A DNA stretch of 64,000 nucleotides from the NCBI RefSeq assembly GCF_042242105.1, contig NC_092020.1, positions 2,841,001 to 2,905,000 on the forward strand. Direction: 5' to 3'. Origin of the DNA: Pempheris klunzingeri. Taxonomy: Eukaryota; Chordata; Actinopteri; Acropomatiformes; Pempheridae. Shown here piece by piece: positions 14,201 to 26,300 of the stretch. The notes under the pieces were generated by a model. It searched no databases. It was not told the origin of the DNA and saw only the letters and a program-made list of their open reading frames with translations. Each line of letters begins with the position of its first letter. Position 1 is the first letter of the stretch. A program made the position numbers and the translations under genes.

Positions 14201-15302
14201 GGTGGTGGGGTACGGTAATCTATAGCTTCCTGCGGTGGACTATGGGTCTGTGGCCACGGCACAGCTGTTTAGGAATTTCCCTTGCATGCTCAACTTCCTC
14301 TCTACATCCGCTGTGTGATTGGCTGTCAGCCACAGAGACAGGAAGTACCCAGACGCAGTTCTATAATAACTAACAGATGAAATCACCGTGACATCAATAC
14401 AGGCAAGCAAGTAGGGTGCCCTGGATTGGCTTTGCCAGAAATATTATCAGATTGTGCAACAGCAAGGATTGCCATATTTTGTTTTTTTAAGTGTGTACTT
14501 AGTGAAGAAATAACAACATTTTGTACTTTTGAACTTTTTTTCTTACAGTTGTGTAGCTATGTTTAGCAAAAATGTCATATTTTGCAAATTATGTAGGTTG
14601 CAAAAGAGATTTTGACTCAAGTGATTTGTCAAATACAATGCCTGTGCATTTACTGAATACATTTTAACCAATGCACTAAAAACTTACAGTCAATGACAGG
14701 TGCATTTAAAAAAACATTCAAAGAAATAAGAAAATATGCCTCTCTGTGCAGTACATCCACCCACCAGCACCTCTAGATATATCAGCTCCGGCTTTGTGCT
14801 GTGGAGTAATTTTGTTACCTTTGGGCAGAGCCAGTCTAACTGATTCCCCTTGTTTCCAGTCTTTATGCTAAGCTAACCAGCTGTGGTGTGTATTCTCATA
14901 CTTACCATACAGATGTGAGAGTGTTATTGTAATTCCCAAAATGAGGAACTCTTTCTTAAAAAAGATATGGTCTCATATAATTGTGATGGTGACTATAAAG
15001 CTAGAAATCTGCATCTATGAGTGTCAGCTGATACAAAGGGTAATTCCTCTTTTAACTGCTTTGTTTGCTTAAGCTGATTTGGTGACTTTTGCAGAGTCCT
15101 CTTTGTCCCCATGACACTCACTCATTAGTGAAAGACAAACTTTTTGCTACCAGTAGCATGTCAGCAGACATGACCAAATGATGAAAACAGCATTTTCCAT
15201 TAATTCAAGCTGCTTCTCTGTGTGTTTCCCATCACTGTTTAGGGTGACACCTCAGGAGACTACCGTAAAACCCTGCTGGTGCTCTGTGGAGGGGAGGATT
15301 AA
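5284..15302 (+). CDS. anxa6: Annexin A6, 660 aa, 24 coding exons
   Basis: Annexin A6 binds acidic phospholipids in a Ca2+-dependent way at the plasma membrane and endosomes. It is the only annexin with eight repeats, arranged as two four-repeat cores. The joined exons give one open frame of 1983 nt. The first core spans about residues 1-330 and the second about 346-660. They are joined by a linker containing [20 protein letters not shown], typical of A6. Type II Ca2+ loops are visible as G-x-G-(T/S)-D/N: KGMGSD, GAGTN, KGLGT, KGFGTD, EGAGTD and KGLGTDD. The ATG (5284-5286) is the last codon of exon 2, and the protein starts [15 protein letters not shown]. Its N-terminus is about 8 residues shorter than my recollection of human A6. 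Both halves end alike, in DTSGDY(K/R)(R/K)TLL-LCGG. The 6-residue VAAEIL insert of one mammalian isoform is absent. Identity is very secure. The exact start is less so, because exon 2 carries only the ATG. Confidence 0.96.
6215..6243. repeat. (CA)n microsatellite in anxa6 intron 2
   Basis: About 14 uninterrupted CA units. Confidence 0.95.
6490..6800. repeat. Dispersed repeat, family A, copy 1
   Basis: It contains GTTAGCATGCTAACATTTCCTAATTAGCACTAAACACAAAGTAC, then a block about CTCTGAGAACCATGAATG and CATGGCAACCCATTAAACAGTTATGGAAAT. The same ordered blocks occur in two further copies in this gene, and resemble a repeat common in perch-like fish. It is diverged. The class is not certain, and no ends were defined. 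Confidence 0.65.
8330..8710. repeat. Dispersed repeat, family A, copy 2
   Basis: It shares ordered blocks with copy 1: gcctgcagccacgctagcag, aacgctaacatgctcacagt, gctaacat, catcctctgaggaccatgaa, and ccaacaatagttgagatatt followed by a TGGACC end. It lies in anxa6 intron 8. Confidence 0.7.
9290..9610. repeat. Dispersed repeat, family A, copy 3
   Basis: It shares blocks with copy 2: ggaatctacagccacgttag, aatgctcatgtttagcaggt, aaaattgaccaggttcacca, gcatgttaacatttgcgaat, and a degraded CTCCAGAGACACTGAA. It lies in anxa6 intron 9. Confidence 0.65.
14750..14960. repeat. Inverted-repeat element family B, partial copy
   Basis: It carries CCACCAGCACCTCTAGA, TTGTTACCTTTGGGCAGAGCCAG, TTTCCAGTCTTTATGCTAAGCTAACCAGC and ACCATACAGATGTGAGAGTG. 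The same ordered blocks appear in the copies near 50.3 and 56.8 kb. It lies in the last intron of anxa6. Confidence 0.65.
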
Positions 15303-15695
15303 AGCTGCCACATCTCTGCAGCTCTGTTCACAGACTTCAGTGAGACAAGCCACGAGACAAGGCTGATCACAGAGTGAAACTGTGCTGCTTCACGTCAGTA
15401 TCTCCTGTCATCATCCCTAAACTGTTGCCTCTCCTCAGCCAAACCAAGTGACCTATGACCTCCCAGCTTTCCAAGCCAGTTTTCTGCTCTCATGTCTGAG
15501 TTTCCTGCCAGGATGATGTATTTCCTGTTTTTACAGAGTCATAACATCACATAACACGAAGACGATCACGTTAGTGTGGAAGGGTGATTCACATGTACTG
15601 CACATTAGAAATTAGCAAGTCGTTAGTGCCTTCAGATTTCAGGCCGTCCAACGATTACTGTGATTTTAAGATGTCATATGTACCTGAATGAAATC

Positions 15696-15701
15696 ATTAA
15701 A
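15696..15701 (+). terminator. anxa6 poly(A) signal, ATTAAA
   Basis: ATTAAA lies about 395 nt after the anxa6 stop, in an otherwise unremarkable 3'UTR. It is followed by a T/G-rich stretch (TGTTGTCTTTCC) within 20 nt, as expected for a cleavage site. Confidence 0.6.
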
Positions 15702-15709
15702 AATACCAA

Positions 15710-18700
15710 AAATGTTGTCTTTCCTCTGATGTTATTGGTGAACATTTTAATAGATTTTAATCTATAAATTACATTCATGTTAAATGTAAATCATATTAGT
15801 TCACATTTCTCTCACTTTACAGTATATGTTCTGGGTGGGTCGCCCTGCTTTGTATTTGGCTGGACAGTTCAATGATTAACTGTGTCGATACTGGCAATAG
15901 CACTGGGCTGAGCAGAATGGGAACTACAATATCAAACATCAGGAAACTCCCACTCCAATTCAATGCCTCTTCTGGTTAGCAAACTCAAAAATACCCGCAA
16001 GTTCTTGTTCGTAAAGGTAATGATATGTAAGTAAAGGCCGACAAAAAAAGCTAGTAGCTAATGTTGTAGGCCAAAATCCAAAAAACTCAAGACTTGATAG
16101 TCCTTTCAATCCCCTTGATGCTCTACATTCAAACTCACTGTGGAGGTACTTCATCACCCCCACACATGCAAATGAACAAAAAGAAAATATGTCGTTTACA
16201 CTGAAAAATGTCACTTCACACTTATTAATGCAGAGGAAAAGCAACAGACAGCTGCCTCTGTTCTTGTCACTGTCTCAGTTCGTTGCATATGTGTGAGCGC
16301 AGCTGTTGTCAGGCCATCTTTTGAGTTAAAAGAGGAAAGAAGAAAAAAAACGATGTATGTGGCAAGGAAATCCCCTGCAGTTCGCCAAAATCCAAGGCAA
16401 CAAATAGAGTCTGCAGCAGTCAGTCACACTCTAGTTTTAATGGCACACCCAACCTGAAAATGCTCCATTTGATGATAATTATGAGAGATAAGGAGAGGAC
16501 TTCAGTAGCACGGTGTTAATATGAAGCCGATGTCAAAATATACACTTTTCTTCATATTTCCCTTTTGACAGTCGGGGGAAGTTTCTAGTGCGGTGTTCAG
16601 AACATCATGCAGCATAAATGAACTAGGCTGTAGTTTGCATATTTCAAAGCTGCTGTTTCAAAGAGTTATGAGTGTTGCTTCAGCCTTTGACTTTTTTTTT
16701 TATCTACAGTCTCCATGATTATGGGAGCATCAGGATTTGATAGTGCAAACAAGCCATATATTGTGCTGCATGCACTTTACTGCGTATACAAATGAATACA
16801 TATAAGCGGTCATGTGTCATGTTTTTGTGGCCTCCTCTGTTCATTCAGTTTTATTGACACGCATTAATGTGTGCAGCTTGGTGTACGTGCTGCAAGTTAC
16901 GATACAAAGTGTTGGGTTACTCAGTAAAGGCAGGCCACACAGTTGGATACACACCAGGTTCTGTTCAGGCTGAGCGTACAGTATCAGGCCATTTTCTGGG
17001 TTATGGGAATTCCCCAAGTCGCACAGTGAAATTGCTTCCCCCCTATTCACCAGTTTCCTTAAAAAGTGCCTCTCCGACACAAGCTGAATGTGTGGGTGAG
17101 TTGTTGTTTATTTGTTTTAACATTTGAGCTGTAGTATAGAGAATGTATTCAATTTATCATTAGAATTTTCGGCATTGTCTTGTTTTTTTATCTATTCACG
17201 GCAGGCTAAATAATTTTATTTTGTCACTGAAATGTGGGTTGTTGTTCTGTTTGGAACATGACATGGGAGGCAAATCCGACATGGCTTAAAAAATACCACA
17301 AGCTCTGCAATTGTATTTGCATTTTCTGTTTTAGGGATTAATTGCTATTTAATCCTAAGAAACCTCTTTAAAAATGTGTCTTAAATGCAATGTTTATTAT
17401 ATTATGCTTAACTTAAACCTGCTCAATATTTCTTTAATTGTAATATTTTATGGGCATGTTGCTAAATTCATTTTAAGAACAAGGCAATAAGACTTTAGTT
17501 TTTACAGACAAAATAACACAAAATTTAGCTCAACAATAAGATGTAGCCATTATGATTATTGTTTTTTATACATAATCCTGGGAGAAATGTACTTTGCTGT
17601 TGCACCCCTGTTTTCTTGATGACAGTTATAGATTTTAAATAAAAAGAAATGTGAAGAACCTGTTTAGAGTTAGCATTGAAGCATATCTGCCAGTGACTCT
17701 GCAGCAAGGATGTCCCAGGTTTAAGGCCTTGAGAGGACAGCTGGAGTCAATAGTCAGCTAACAAAAGGACATTTTGTATCAAGCAGCACAGACCTAATGA
17801 CTATCAGCTGCTCATTTTGCTGCTAGGAGATGGGAGACTGGACTGTCCTTGTGTCTCAGCAGGGGTGAGGTGCATACTCTGTGTACTTGTGACACTGTGG
17901 GCTTCAATCTGATGACTACACTTTCCCACATGTCATATGCTTGCTCCTCTATCATTGTGCAATGAGGAAAATGGGTAAAAGTGCTTTTAAAAAGTGGGTG
18001 AGAGGAGAAAACAAAGTGTGCAATTTGTCACCCAGGAGGACTAAAAGGTGGCTGGCATTTCCCGTATCCTCAGGTTTCTGTTTTTGTGCTGGGGGGGCTC
18101 AGAGCCCCCGTTTATTATCTCAGAACATCACAGCAGCCTGACCATGGAAACACTGTGCATATCCTAACAAAGACAAGGTGCACAGGACTGAGGGAAAAAC
18201 AACATCTGTGTATGAACTGTATGTTTGCTTTTTCCCGTAGCCAACTGATAACAGATTCACACACATTCACCGGTGTTTTCTGGCCAGCGGGGCACTGCAG
18301 GGCAAACCCAGCAAACATGTTATTAAAATGTTATTGTCTGTTGTTTTATTGTTGTACGTGGTTTTAATTGAGGCATATCACCCTTCAATCGGATCTAATG
18401 TGCTTTAAGCTGCTTTTTGTTTTGTTTTTTCACATTTTTTGCATTACAGAAAGTAAAGGGAGAAACAATTGTGGGATTCTGATTGATAAATGATCAGTCA
18501 TTAATGACCATGACTCATTACAGAGCCTTAGAAACATACAATACTCAGTTGGGATAACCAAGTACCCTTGTGTGGTTCAGTCTAGTTGTACGCAGCCACA
18601 AACCAAAATGCACCAGAAATAATTTGCGTCTCCAATCAACTAAGAAGTGGTCTTTGTATCTCCCAGAGGAATAAATATGACCGCAGATTACCTGTTTGTT

Positions 18701-18955
18701 AATTCCCACAAGATGTCACTGTTGCTCTGAATTATTCATGTTTGGTCAGTCAGATGCCTGCAAGAAACCTCTGATACTTAAGTCAAACATAGATATTACT
18801 GTGTGTGACACGGAGCTGCCTCACAAACACCTCTTAACCTGTGACTGATGTTTAACATATATATATAAAAAAAAGGTTGTATTTGCCCTCAACATCAGGA
18901 AAACATTCAAACCATTATTATTTTAAGACACCCAAACTTCCATGTGATACTAAGT
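15710..18955. other. Intergenic region between anxa6 and tnip1, left part
   Basis: No exon I can support. Open frames here are short and have no recognisable domain or splice context. Confidence 0.5.
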
Positions 18956-18959
18956 ATCA

Positions 18960-19272
18960 CAATCAGAAGAAGAAATGATAACTCGATTAATCAATTAGTC
19001 AAATTAGTTTATTGTTTAAGTCATATATTATTAAAAATACCCAAAGAATCACTGGCTCACCTCCTCCAATATCAATATGTAGTGTATTGCTGATTATAGT
19101 AAATTATGATAATAAACTGAGTGCCTTTTGGAGTGTTTGAATGTGTCAACTTGTGGAAATTGCGATGGGCACTTTAATTTTTTTTTTCAATACTCTATAG
19201 ACTGAACAATTAATTGATCAATTGATCAATAATCAATAATGAAAATAATCATTTGTCGAAGCCCTAGTAGGA
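18960..19272. repeat. Old dispersed repeat with ATTAATCGATTAG-like ends
   Basis: It starts with CTCGATTAATCAATTAGTCAAAT and ends with AATAATCATTTGTCGAAGCCCTAG. Both resemble the ends of a fish repeat that finishes in a TTGCAGCCCTA-type motif. The ends are imperfectly complementary (ATTGATCAATTGATCAAT is itself palindromic). The family is uncertain. Confidence 0.5.
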
Positions 19273-19798
19273 ATATGAACATCACATCTCTTAGCTGTCA
19301 CACCACGTATTTCTTGTTGGCCTGCAGTGTGAACTTAAAAAGCTCAGCGCAACTTGAACTAGTTCAGAGGAAAAATGTGATGCAATCACAGAAACCCCCA
19401 CCAGCCCCTTCTCTAAAATTATCAATGAAGACAAAAGTCATTCAGTGAAAATGGTCGGGTTTGTCCCTGGACTATGGCGCGTGAGTTTTAACAGGTAAAA
19501 CGAAGATTAACAAGCAATTTAATTAAAATCATTACGAGCTAAAACAAAAAAAAAAATCAGACTGTTTTTGATCACCAGTGTTACTCACCCGAGTGTCATT
19601 GAGTCATCTGCTCCATTTTTACTGTGCATGAACACTCGTGCACACATTTAAAAGTGCACCAAGTGAACAGGGTCGATCATTTCTGTAAAAATCTCCGCCA
19701 TGAAAGGCAGGAATAGGAATATGTGGAGCATTTAGCTCCAGTGTTTACATTACGGCCGGCGGCTCCTGTTGGTGCCCCGCTGACACAGAGCCGCGCCC

Positions 19799-19804
19799 TG
19801 ATTG
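19799..19804 (-). promoter_or_regulatory. CCAAT box (reverse orientation) in the tnip1 promoter
   Basis: GATTGG in a GC-rich context (GCCCTGATTGGTCCGCC) fits an NF-Y site. A second NF-Y-like sequence (GTCAATCA) lies 15 nt downstream. Both are shortly upstream of the inferred first exon. Confidence 0.45.
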
Positions 19805-19852
19805 GTCCGCCGGGCTGTCAATCATCGCTGTTTACATCAAACGTTGCGAGGT

Positions 19853-19862
19853 GGAATTTCCC
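19853..19862. promoter_or_regulatory. Perfect NF-kappaB site at the tnip1 promoter
   Basis: The sequence GGAATTTCCC reads GGGAAATTCC on the other strand. That is a full match to the kappaB consensus GGGRNWYYCC. It lies about 80 nt before the inferred exon 1 donor. A reversed CCAAT box (GATTGG) lies about 50 nt upstream, in GC-rich sequence. Mammalian TNIP1 is an NF-kappaB target, so a site here would suit negative feedback. The role in this species is inferred. Confidence 0.6.
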
Positions 19863-20972
19863 AGGTTACAGCACAGACCAGCAGACCACTTCCGCAATAG
19901 ATGTCTGGCCAGAGAGACGAGAGGCCACTGCGAGCTGAAAGGTATCCAGACAATAGACACCTCTTTGTTCTTTCATTTGTCGTTTAACTCCGCTTTCCGA
20001 CTGACTTACTGCATCGATAAAAGTGTCTGTAGTGGGTGAAAAAGCGGAGCTAACGGCTTCCTGTCCCGCACTGTCATCTAGTGTTAGCTAGCCGACTGCT
20101 AACGAGGATGTTGCTAGCAATTTGCATGACAACAGCGAAAACTAATATTAGCCTTCTTCAGCCAATCAAGGTAGCTATCATTAGGTAGATCGTGCTGTAT
20201 TTGACTCTCATCTGTCGGGTAGATGTTGGTTAGCAGGATTCACGCAATATTTAGTGTTTTTTTCCTCAGCTTTTGTCCCCTTTTTCCTCTCGGATATGGA
20301 CGTTGTAGTTGTCATCTTTAGCCATCGCAAACGTTAGCACATTGTTGCCTTATGTTTCACTGTGATGGCATTATGGTGATACCGCTGCGTTATTTGTCCT
20401 CTCAAAGCTGTGGGTTGGTCTTTATTTTCATCACTCCGAGGATAGTTTGTACCCGAGAGTGAGAGAAGGGTCGAAAAGGTTGTGTTGCAGTTGGGTAACT
20501 TGCAGTACGTATAGCTGCACATCTGAGTGGGTGGAATATAGTTCATCTGCTGTCAAGAAGTAACAGAAACGCCATTTGTTACATTATGAGTGGTTGTAAT
20601 ATTGCTACAGTATAAGTTGTGGTTCAAGGGGGTTTCTACAGTAAGTAATGTGTAATTTAATTTTCCTCCCACTGTACAGCCACTGCTTCTATTCAGCTGT
20701 TGCCTTCCTCTGTGCGAACATCTAGGTGAACACATTTGGTGTTTGTTACTCTAAAGCTAGAGTTGTTTCTCCATTTTCTTTTTGTTGCAAAGAGAACCAG
20801 GACCAGTGTCGGCACAACTCTTCAGTCCTCTATGTCTATGGCTTTGCTATCAGCACTTTTTGTTTTCTGTAAAGGTCAGCAGCTTCACGGAGCAGCTCCC
20901 GTTACTTATATATGTGTTTTTCATTACGTTGAAAATAACAGCTTGTGTCTTCTCTCCACAGTTCAGAGGACC

Positions 20973-20987
20973 ATGTCTAGGAAGTGA
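20973..20987 (+). promoter_or_regulatory. Short upstream ORF in the tnip1 leader
   Basis: ATG-TCT-AGG-AAG-TGA (Met-Ser-Arg-Lys-stop) lies in exon 2, ending 9 nt before the main tnip1 ATG. The context is CCATGT, weaker at +4 than the main start (GCGATGG, with G at +4). It could lower or tune initiation at the main ATG. Confidence 0.5.
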
Positions 20988-20996
20988 ACGACGGCG

Positions 20997-23330
20997 ATGG
21001 AAGGGAAAGGCCCGTACCGCATCTATGATCCAGGTGGGAGTGAGGTTATGGCCAGGGAGGATGCCGGCGGGGGAAGCAGCTATCGACAGCTACTGGAGGA
21101 GAACAGCATACTGAGGGAGCGGATGAAGGGACTTAAGAGCTTAGGTAGGTTCCTGATGGCAGGATGGTTACCTCAAGGCTGTGGATGGAAGGCTAACGCC
21201 AGCTGCTCTTTGGCAGTACACATCTGTTGTGACTTAACACTAGAAGATTTGATTTTTCCAGATTGGCTAGCATATAATGACATTCATTTCTTTATTGTAG
21301 TTTGTAAAATCTATAACAGAAGACTGGCTTCAGCTTACTTTTTGTAGCAGCACTTAATTATAATTATCCAATGTTAACTTAATGTACCCACAAAGACATT
21401 GTATGATGTCTTCTATAACAGATTACATACTTGATTTCCCAGTCAAAATAAATAAATGCAGAAGGGAAACTGTCTTGCGCCACATGAGATGGAATGTAGT
21501 AAAACCTGATGATTCTCATCTCAACGATGTGATTGCTCTTTGTGACTCACTAAAGGAGTGCCACTTGCACGTAATTTCTCACTGAACTTCTATCATATGT
21601 AATGACTGCACATGCAGACAGAGCCTTAGCAGTGTTTGTTGGAAAAAAGTTAAGTGAAGTGCTGCTGGACGGAGACAAGATCTCTCTGAAATTTGCAGGC
21701 GATTTGCTGGAAGAGTCTCAATCAGAGGCATCGAGGCTTCGGCAGCGAGTGGAGGAACTTGTAAGAGACAACGAGGCCCTCAAGTCCTCCAGCTTTGCCG
21801 CCAGTCTGTGTATGGGAGGGCCCATTCAGACTGAGACACAAAGTAGGTCTCACAGACTTGATGGTCATCATGAATTTAACTTTGTAGATACATTTTAATA
21901 GTCTTATGGCTTGCTGTGCTACTTGAGTCACTACTGAATTCTACTGAGACTTGCATTAACCTTGGTATTGATGTGGCTTATATCAGGTAAACCCTGTTTA
22001 CACGCCACTGCAGAGCAGAAGGAGGAGCGAACAAGCTGCTTAGGGAGGACCCTTCAGCCTGAGAAGCCCAATGTAAGTAATTTATACTGTGTGGGACAAC
22101 TACTTTGTCAGAAATGTTGTTAACATTCGAGGCAGGGCATTGACTATGACACTTGGCAGCGCTTAGCTGGAGGATGTGTACTTTACTCTTACGGTATGGA
22201 CACTTCATTCACTATGGTATTACTTACATTTTGGTCTTTACAGGAAGCCTCACCAGAGTTTGAGGTCATGAATATGGATGGGAAGATGTCAGATGCCTTG
22301 ACTGTACGTAGCAGACTTTCTTTGACACAAATTAAGATGAACAATTTTTAGACTACCACAGGAATTGAAATGTTTGTGTCTCAAAGACCTTTAACAAGCT
22401 ATTTAGTATGTTTAGAATATCACAATACTCCTGGTGCTGAATCTTAAAAGTTATTAGGCAGGCAACTTTATTATTTAGGCTAATTAGTTTATTTGGGCTA
22501 AATTCAACTTTTCCTCTGATAGTGATTTCCTCAATATTAGGAACATATCCTCTGGTTAGGTGACTCACCAACAAACCCAATACTGGTAGCTCCAGCCTGA
22601 GTCAGCCAGGGGAAAGTCCAGGATTATTACTGACTAGAATTACACTGCTGATTCATTCACATACTGCATCCTTGGGGATGTGTTAATAGGACACCATGCC
22701 AGAATATTTTAGGCACAAATGTCATCAAAAGTTATTTACTAGCCTGAAAACATCCACAGCCTACTTTAGCACAGTTGCCAAACAGGAACAGAATAGTTTT
22801 GGTGCACAATCAGCTGTACAACGGGAAAACTGGTTTGACTTTTCAGATAAATCAGGTGCTGCACTTCATAGAAATAGTAGCATGATTACTCATATGGTAT
22901 GTTGATCTTTCAGTCTCGTGCTGGCTGAAGTACACATGTAATTGTTAACGCGCACACTGAGTCAGCTTGAGAGTAATGACTGACTGACTCTTCCCCTGTG
23001 TGGGTATCTCCAGGCCGGGTCAGTAGCAGGAGTGATCCCCCTCTTGCCTCAGGAGAACATCGAGCTAGCAAGCCAGCTGAAGAGACTAGAGAGCTCCTTC
23101 AGCATATTCGCAGAGGAGTCCAACCCGAACCAGCTGTTGGCTCACCTCGGTCGCATGGCCGTGGAGTTTCACCATCTTTCCTCTAAGGTCCAAAAGAATG
23201 AGCAGAGGACCTCCCTCCTACAGGTATGTGACACCACGACTGTGCCATTCCTCCAAGATGGCTTTAACGGCCCTTAAGAGCTTATTTCAAACTTATTATT
23301 CAGTGGGAGAAAGTGTGTGTGTGTTGCTGC

Positions 23331-23365
<35 letters not shown>

Positions 23366-26300
23366 TAAATGTGATTAAATGACAGTAAAATGGCCTTCAA
23401 AAGATGTGAGCTGTGTGATTATGAAAGGAGTCTGTTTGGAAAGATTTTATTTGTAGAGCATGTATGGAAGAAGTTATATCCCTTCTGGATAAATGTTGCT
23501 GCCTTGTACAGTCTCTGTGCTTGCTGGTCATTTAATACATAACCATAAACATCTAGAACTACTGGCTAGAGCTTTTCTATCTTCGAACGCATTGTAATTT
23601 TAACTGCAACAACTTAATTGCTTCATAGTTGGCACATTTCTTAACAATATCATAAATATTATATTACTATATTACATAGATATCCACTTGAGGAGGACGT
23701 CTATTTGTAGCCTGTACAAGTGGAAGTGCATCACTTTGAACGTCTAATATACATTACGGCCTCATTTTAATACACAAAAGTAAAGCAGCGTTTGCAGTGA
23801 CCTGCTCTTCATATTTTTAGTCTAGTTTATTTTGTTTAACTATAATTTTTTTTTTTCATTTCATTTCAAAACATCTCAGATAAACTTTAAAAATGTCATG
23901 GTCGTCAGTTTGTGCATTGAAAATAATATATGGATATAGCAGCATGTGTTAGAAAAGCAGAGATGTGTTTCCTAGTGAATATCAACATAATTTCCACTAA
24001 AATGACCTTTTGTGATGTACCATTGTGTTAAAAGGCAATTGCTTCTGGCTTCTTGTTTGCATACAGATGTCATTGTACATAATTATACAGATATTGTGCT
24101 GATTTAGTGTTTTGGCTCTTTAGACTCTCTGTGAGCAGCTCAGACAGGAAAACAATGAGCTTCGAAAAAAAATGGAAGAGGATCATCATATCAGGAATCG
24201 AGACTTGGAACAACTGAGGTAATGTTTGTCCTTCTCTTTTAATTTGACCGGGCTTCGTGCTACTTAAACATTATTGTTAGTTAGGCCAAACTGAACAAAC
24301 TGTCACGCCCACAGTATATTTACCACAAATAACTAAACAATAGACTCAACTTCAATTCTCATTCTCATTCCTCTGGTCATTCTATTTTTTGTTTCTCATG
24401 ACCTTTTTGAATGTAGTGTGAGTCAGCCTCCCATTAGTATGTATTTTATCAGAGATGATGACAGTTGACCATGCTTTCACTTTTGATGGGGGATTATTCC
24501 ACTGCTTTCTGTTGGCATCTTTCCTCCCAGCGCATGTTATAGGTTCTTCCCAAAGGACATCCTGAAGCTGCGCAAAAACGTCAGCAAACTCTCGTAAGGG
24601 AATTTGCTCGCAAATGCTATCACTTTCTTTCTCTTGCTGATTCAGACAAGAGAACCAGAAACTCAAGGAGCTGGTCACGGGAGGAGGAGCAGGAGGAGCG
24701 ACAGTAGCAGCAGCAGCATCTCCATCTGCAGCGCCATCTGACAGCGAAGCTCCAGAGGCCAAAGAGGAGCCTGTGAAGGAGGAATCAGCCGCTGTGAGGC
24801 CGAAGATGGAGGCCACCACACCACAGAAGGTAGTTAAAATTGAATTACATAGCCAATAATTTTTTTTTCATAATGTACAGACACGCCTTACAACCTCGCT
24901 TAATGTAAATATTAACATACCGAATACATTTTTATTTCAAACTGTATTTTCGCTTTTAGAAATTCATTGAAGTTTTTCTCATTGAATTTGTGAGTAATAG
25001 CTTCCACTTCCACTCACACACTCTTATGAAGTGGGGTTAGAGTAATGGAGGAATTGTTGTGGATTTAGGAATGCTTTGTGTGCCCCCAGAGTGGAAAAAC
25101 TGCAGAGAAAACTCCAACCAAACCTTGTGATGTTGAGGTGTATGAAAAGAAGATCAAGCTTTTGGAGAAGCAGAGAAAGGATGTGAGTCTTTTTTGCTCA
25201 TAGTGTTCATCCTCTTTTGCCATGGGGGAAAGTCTCTGTGTATTTTGTTTCCTATATGTTCAGTGTCATTTGTTTCACTTTCTGGCGCTGCCTGCAGGTT
25301 CTGGAGGTGAACAAGCAGTGGGACATTCAGTGGAACTCCATGAAGTCACAGTTTGAACAGAAGGTATAGTAATGACTTTACAGCTGTTATGAAGGGTGTG
25401 GGAAGACACCTCTGTGTCCTCGACTGATGCAGAGCTGTTGGAGGAGCACCAATACCCAAGTCTCTCCAAATTCCTTCTAATTTTTTTTTGTCATTTCAAA
25501 ACTCACTTTGAAGCGCCACATTTTTTTTTTTTTTTTTTTTTTTCTTCACTCATTCTGTTCATTTTGGCCTGTCAGAGTTTAAAGACTTCCTGCACACAGT
25601 CCAAAAAGTACATGTAGTATTTGTCCTCCATCTTTTCATAAAATTGTTCTCACTCAATATAAATCATGTATGTGCTTAGAGTATACTGTTCCTTTCTTCT
25701 GTTGCCTGTGGTTCAAAATGAGCTCTACTCAACTGTGTCTCCCTGTTCTCTTTTCAGTCTAATTCATTTCCTGAATTGCCATTAATACTGTTATTAGTAA
25801 CACATTTTGAAGAAAAAAAGAAAGTTTTCTTTCCCAAACAATGTAAACTTTGCCATAAAATAGATGAACACTATTGAACACCACACAGCCAGTAAATGTC
25901 AAATAGAATAGTATAATCTTTCCAGCAGACTTTCAAAATGATAGTTATAATGTTGTGACACTTGTGAACATTTTGCAAGATGCCAATGAAATAATAATAA
26001 TTTTTTTTTTTTTTTTACATCAAGTGAAATGTCAGATGGCAAGGATTTTGTTTTTTTTAATTCGGAAATATCTTTAGGGACAGGACTCTTAGATGTGTGC
26101 GTGTGTGTGTTTCTGTATGCTTGTCCAGTGGAAAAGGTGCAATCTTGCAATAGCTCGCTATCTGAGAGCATACTTACCACAAGGCCTGTCGCACTTCAGT
26201 AAGAAAAGAATTCCCCTCACCTCTCTGGTACCCGCTGACTTCCTGCTGTGGTGCAGTCAGAGGGCAGCAGAGACACAAATATGCACACGCTCTCACACTC

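Larger units (their letters stand above)
4160..15302 (+). other. anxa6: anxa6 exon map
   Basis: Exon ends were placed at GT-AG junctions that keep the reading frame. Exon 1 (non-coding) is about 4160-4290 and exon 2 is 5231-5286. Coding exons 3-14: 7037-7121, 7280-7374, 7496-7609, 7698-7788, 7880-7959, 8089-8145, 8901-8994, 9716-9811, 9891-9949, 10130-10252, 10357-10415, 10708-10786. Coding exons 15-25: 11412-11493, 11584-11678, 11770-11883, 12583-12673, 12763-12842, 13064-13117, 13207-13300, 13436-13531, 13657-13715, 13944-14066, 15243-15302. The exon 1 donor (GTAAGA at 4291) is clear but the transcription start is not. Introns contain old repeats but no other gene. Confidence 0.9.
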
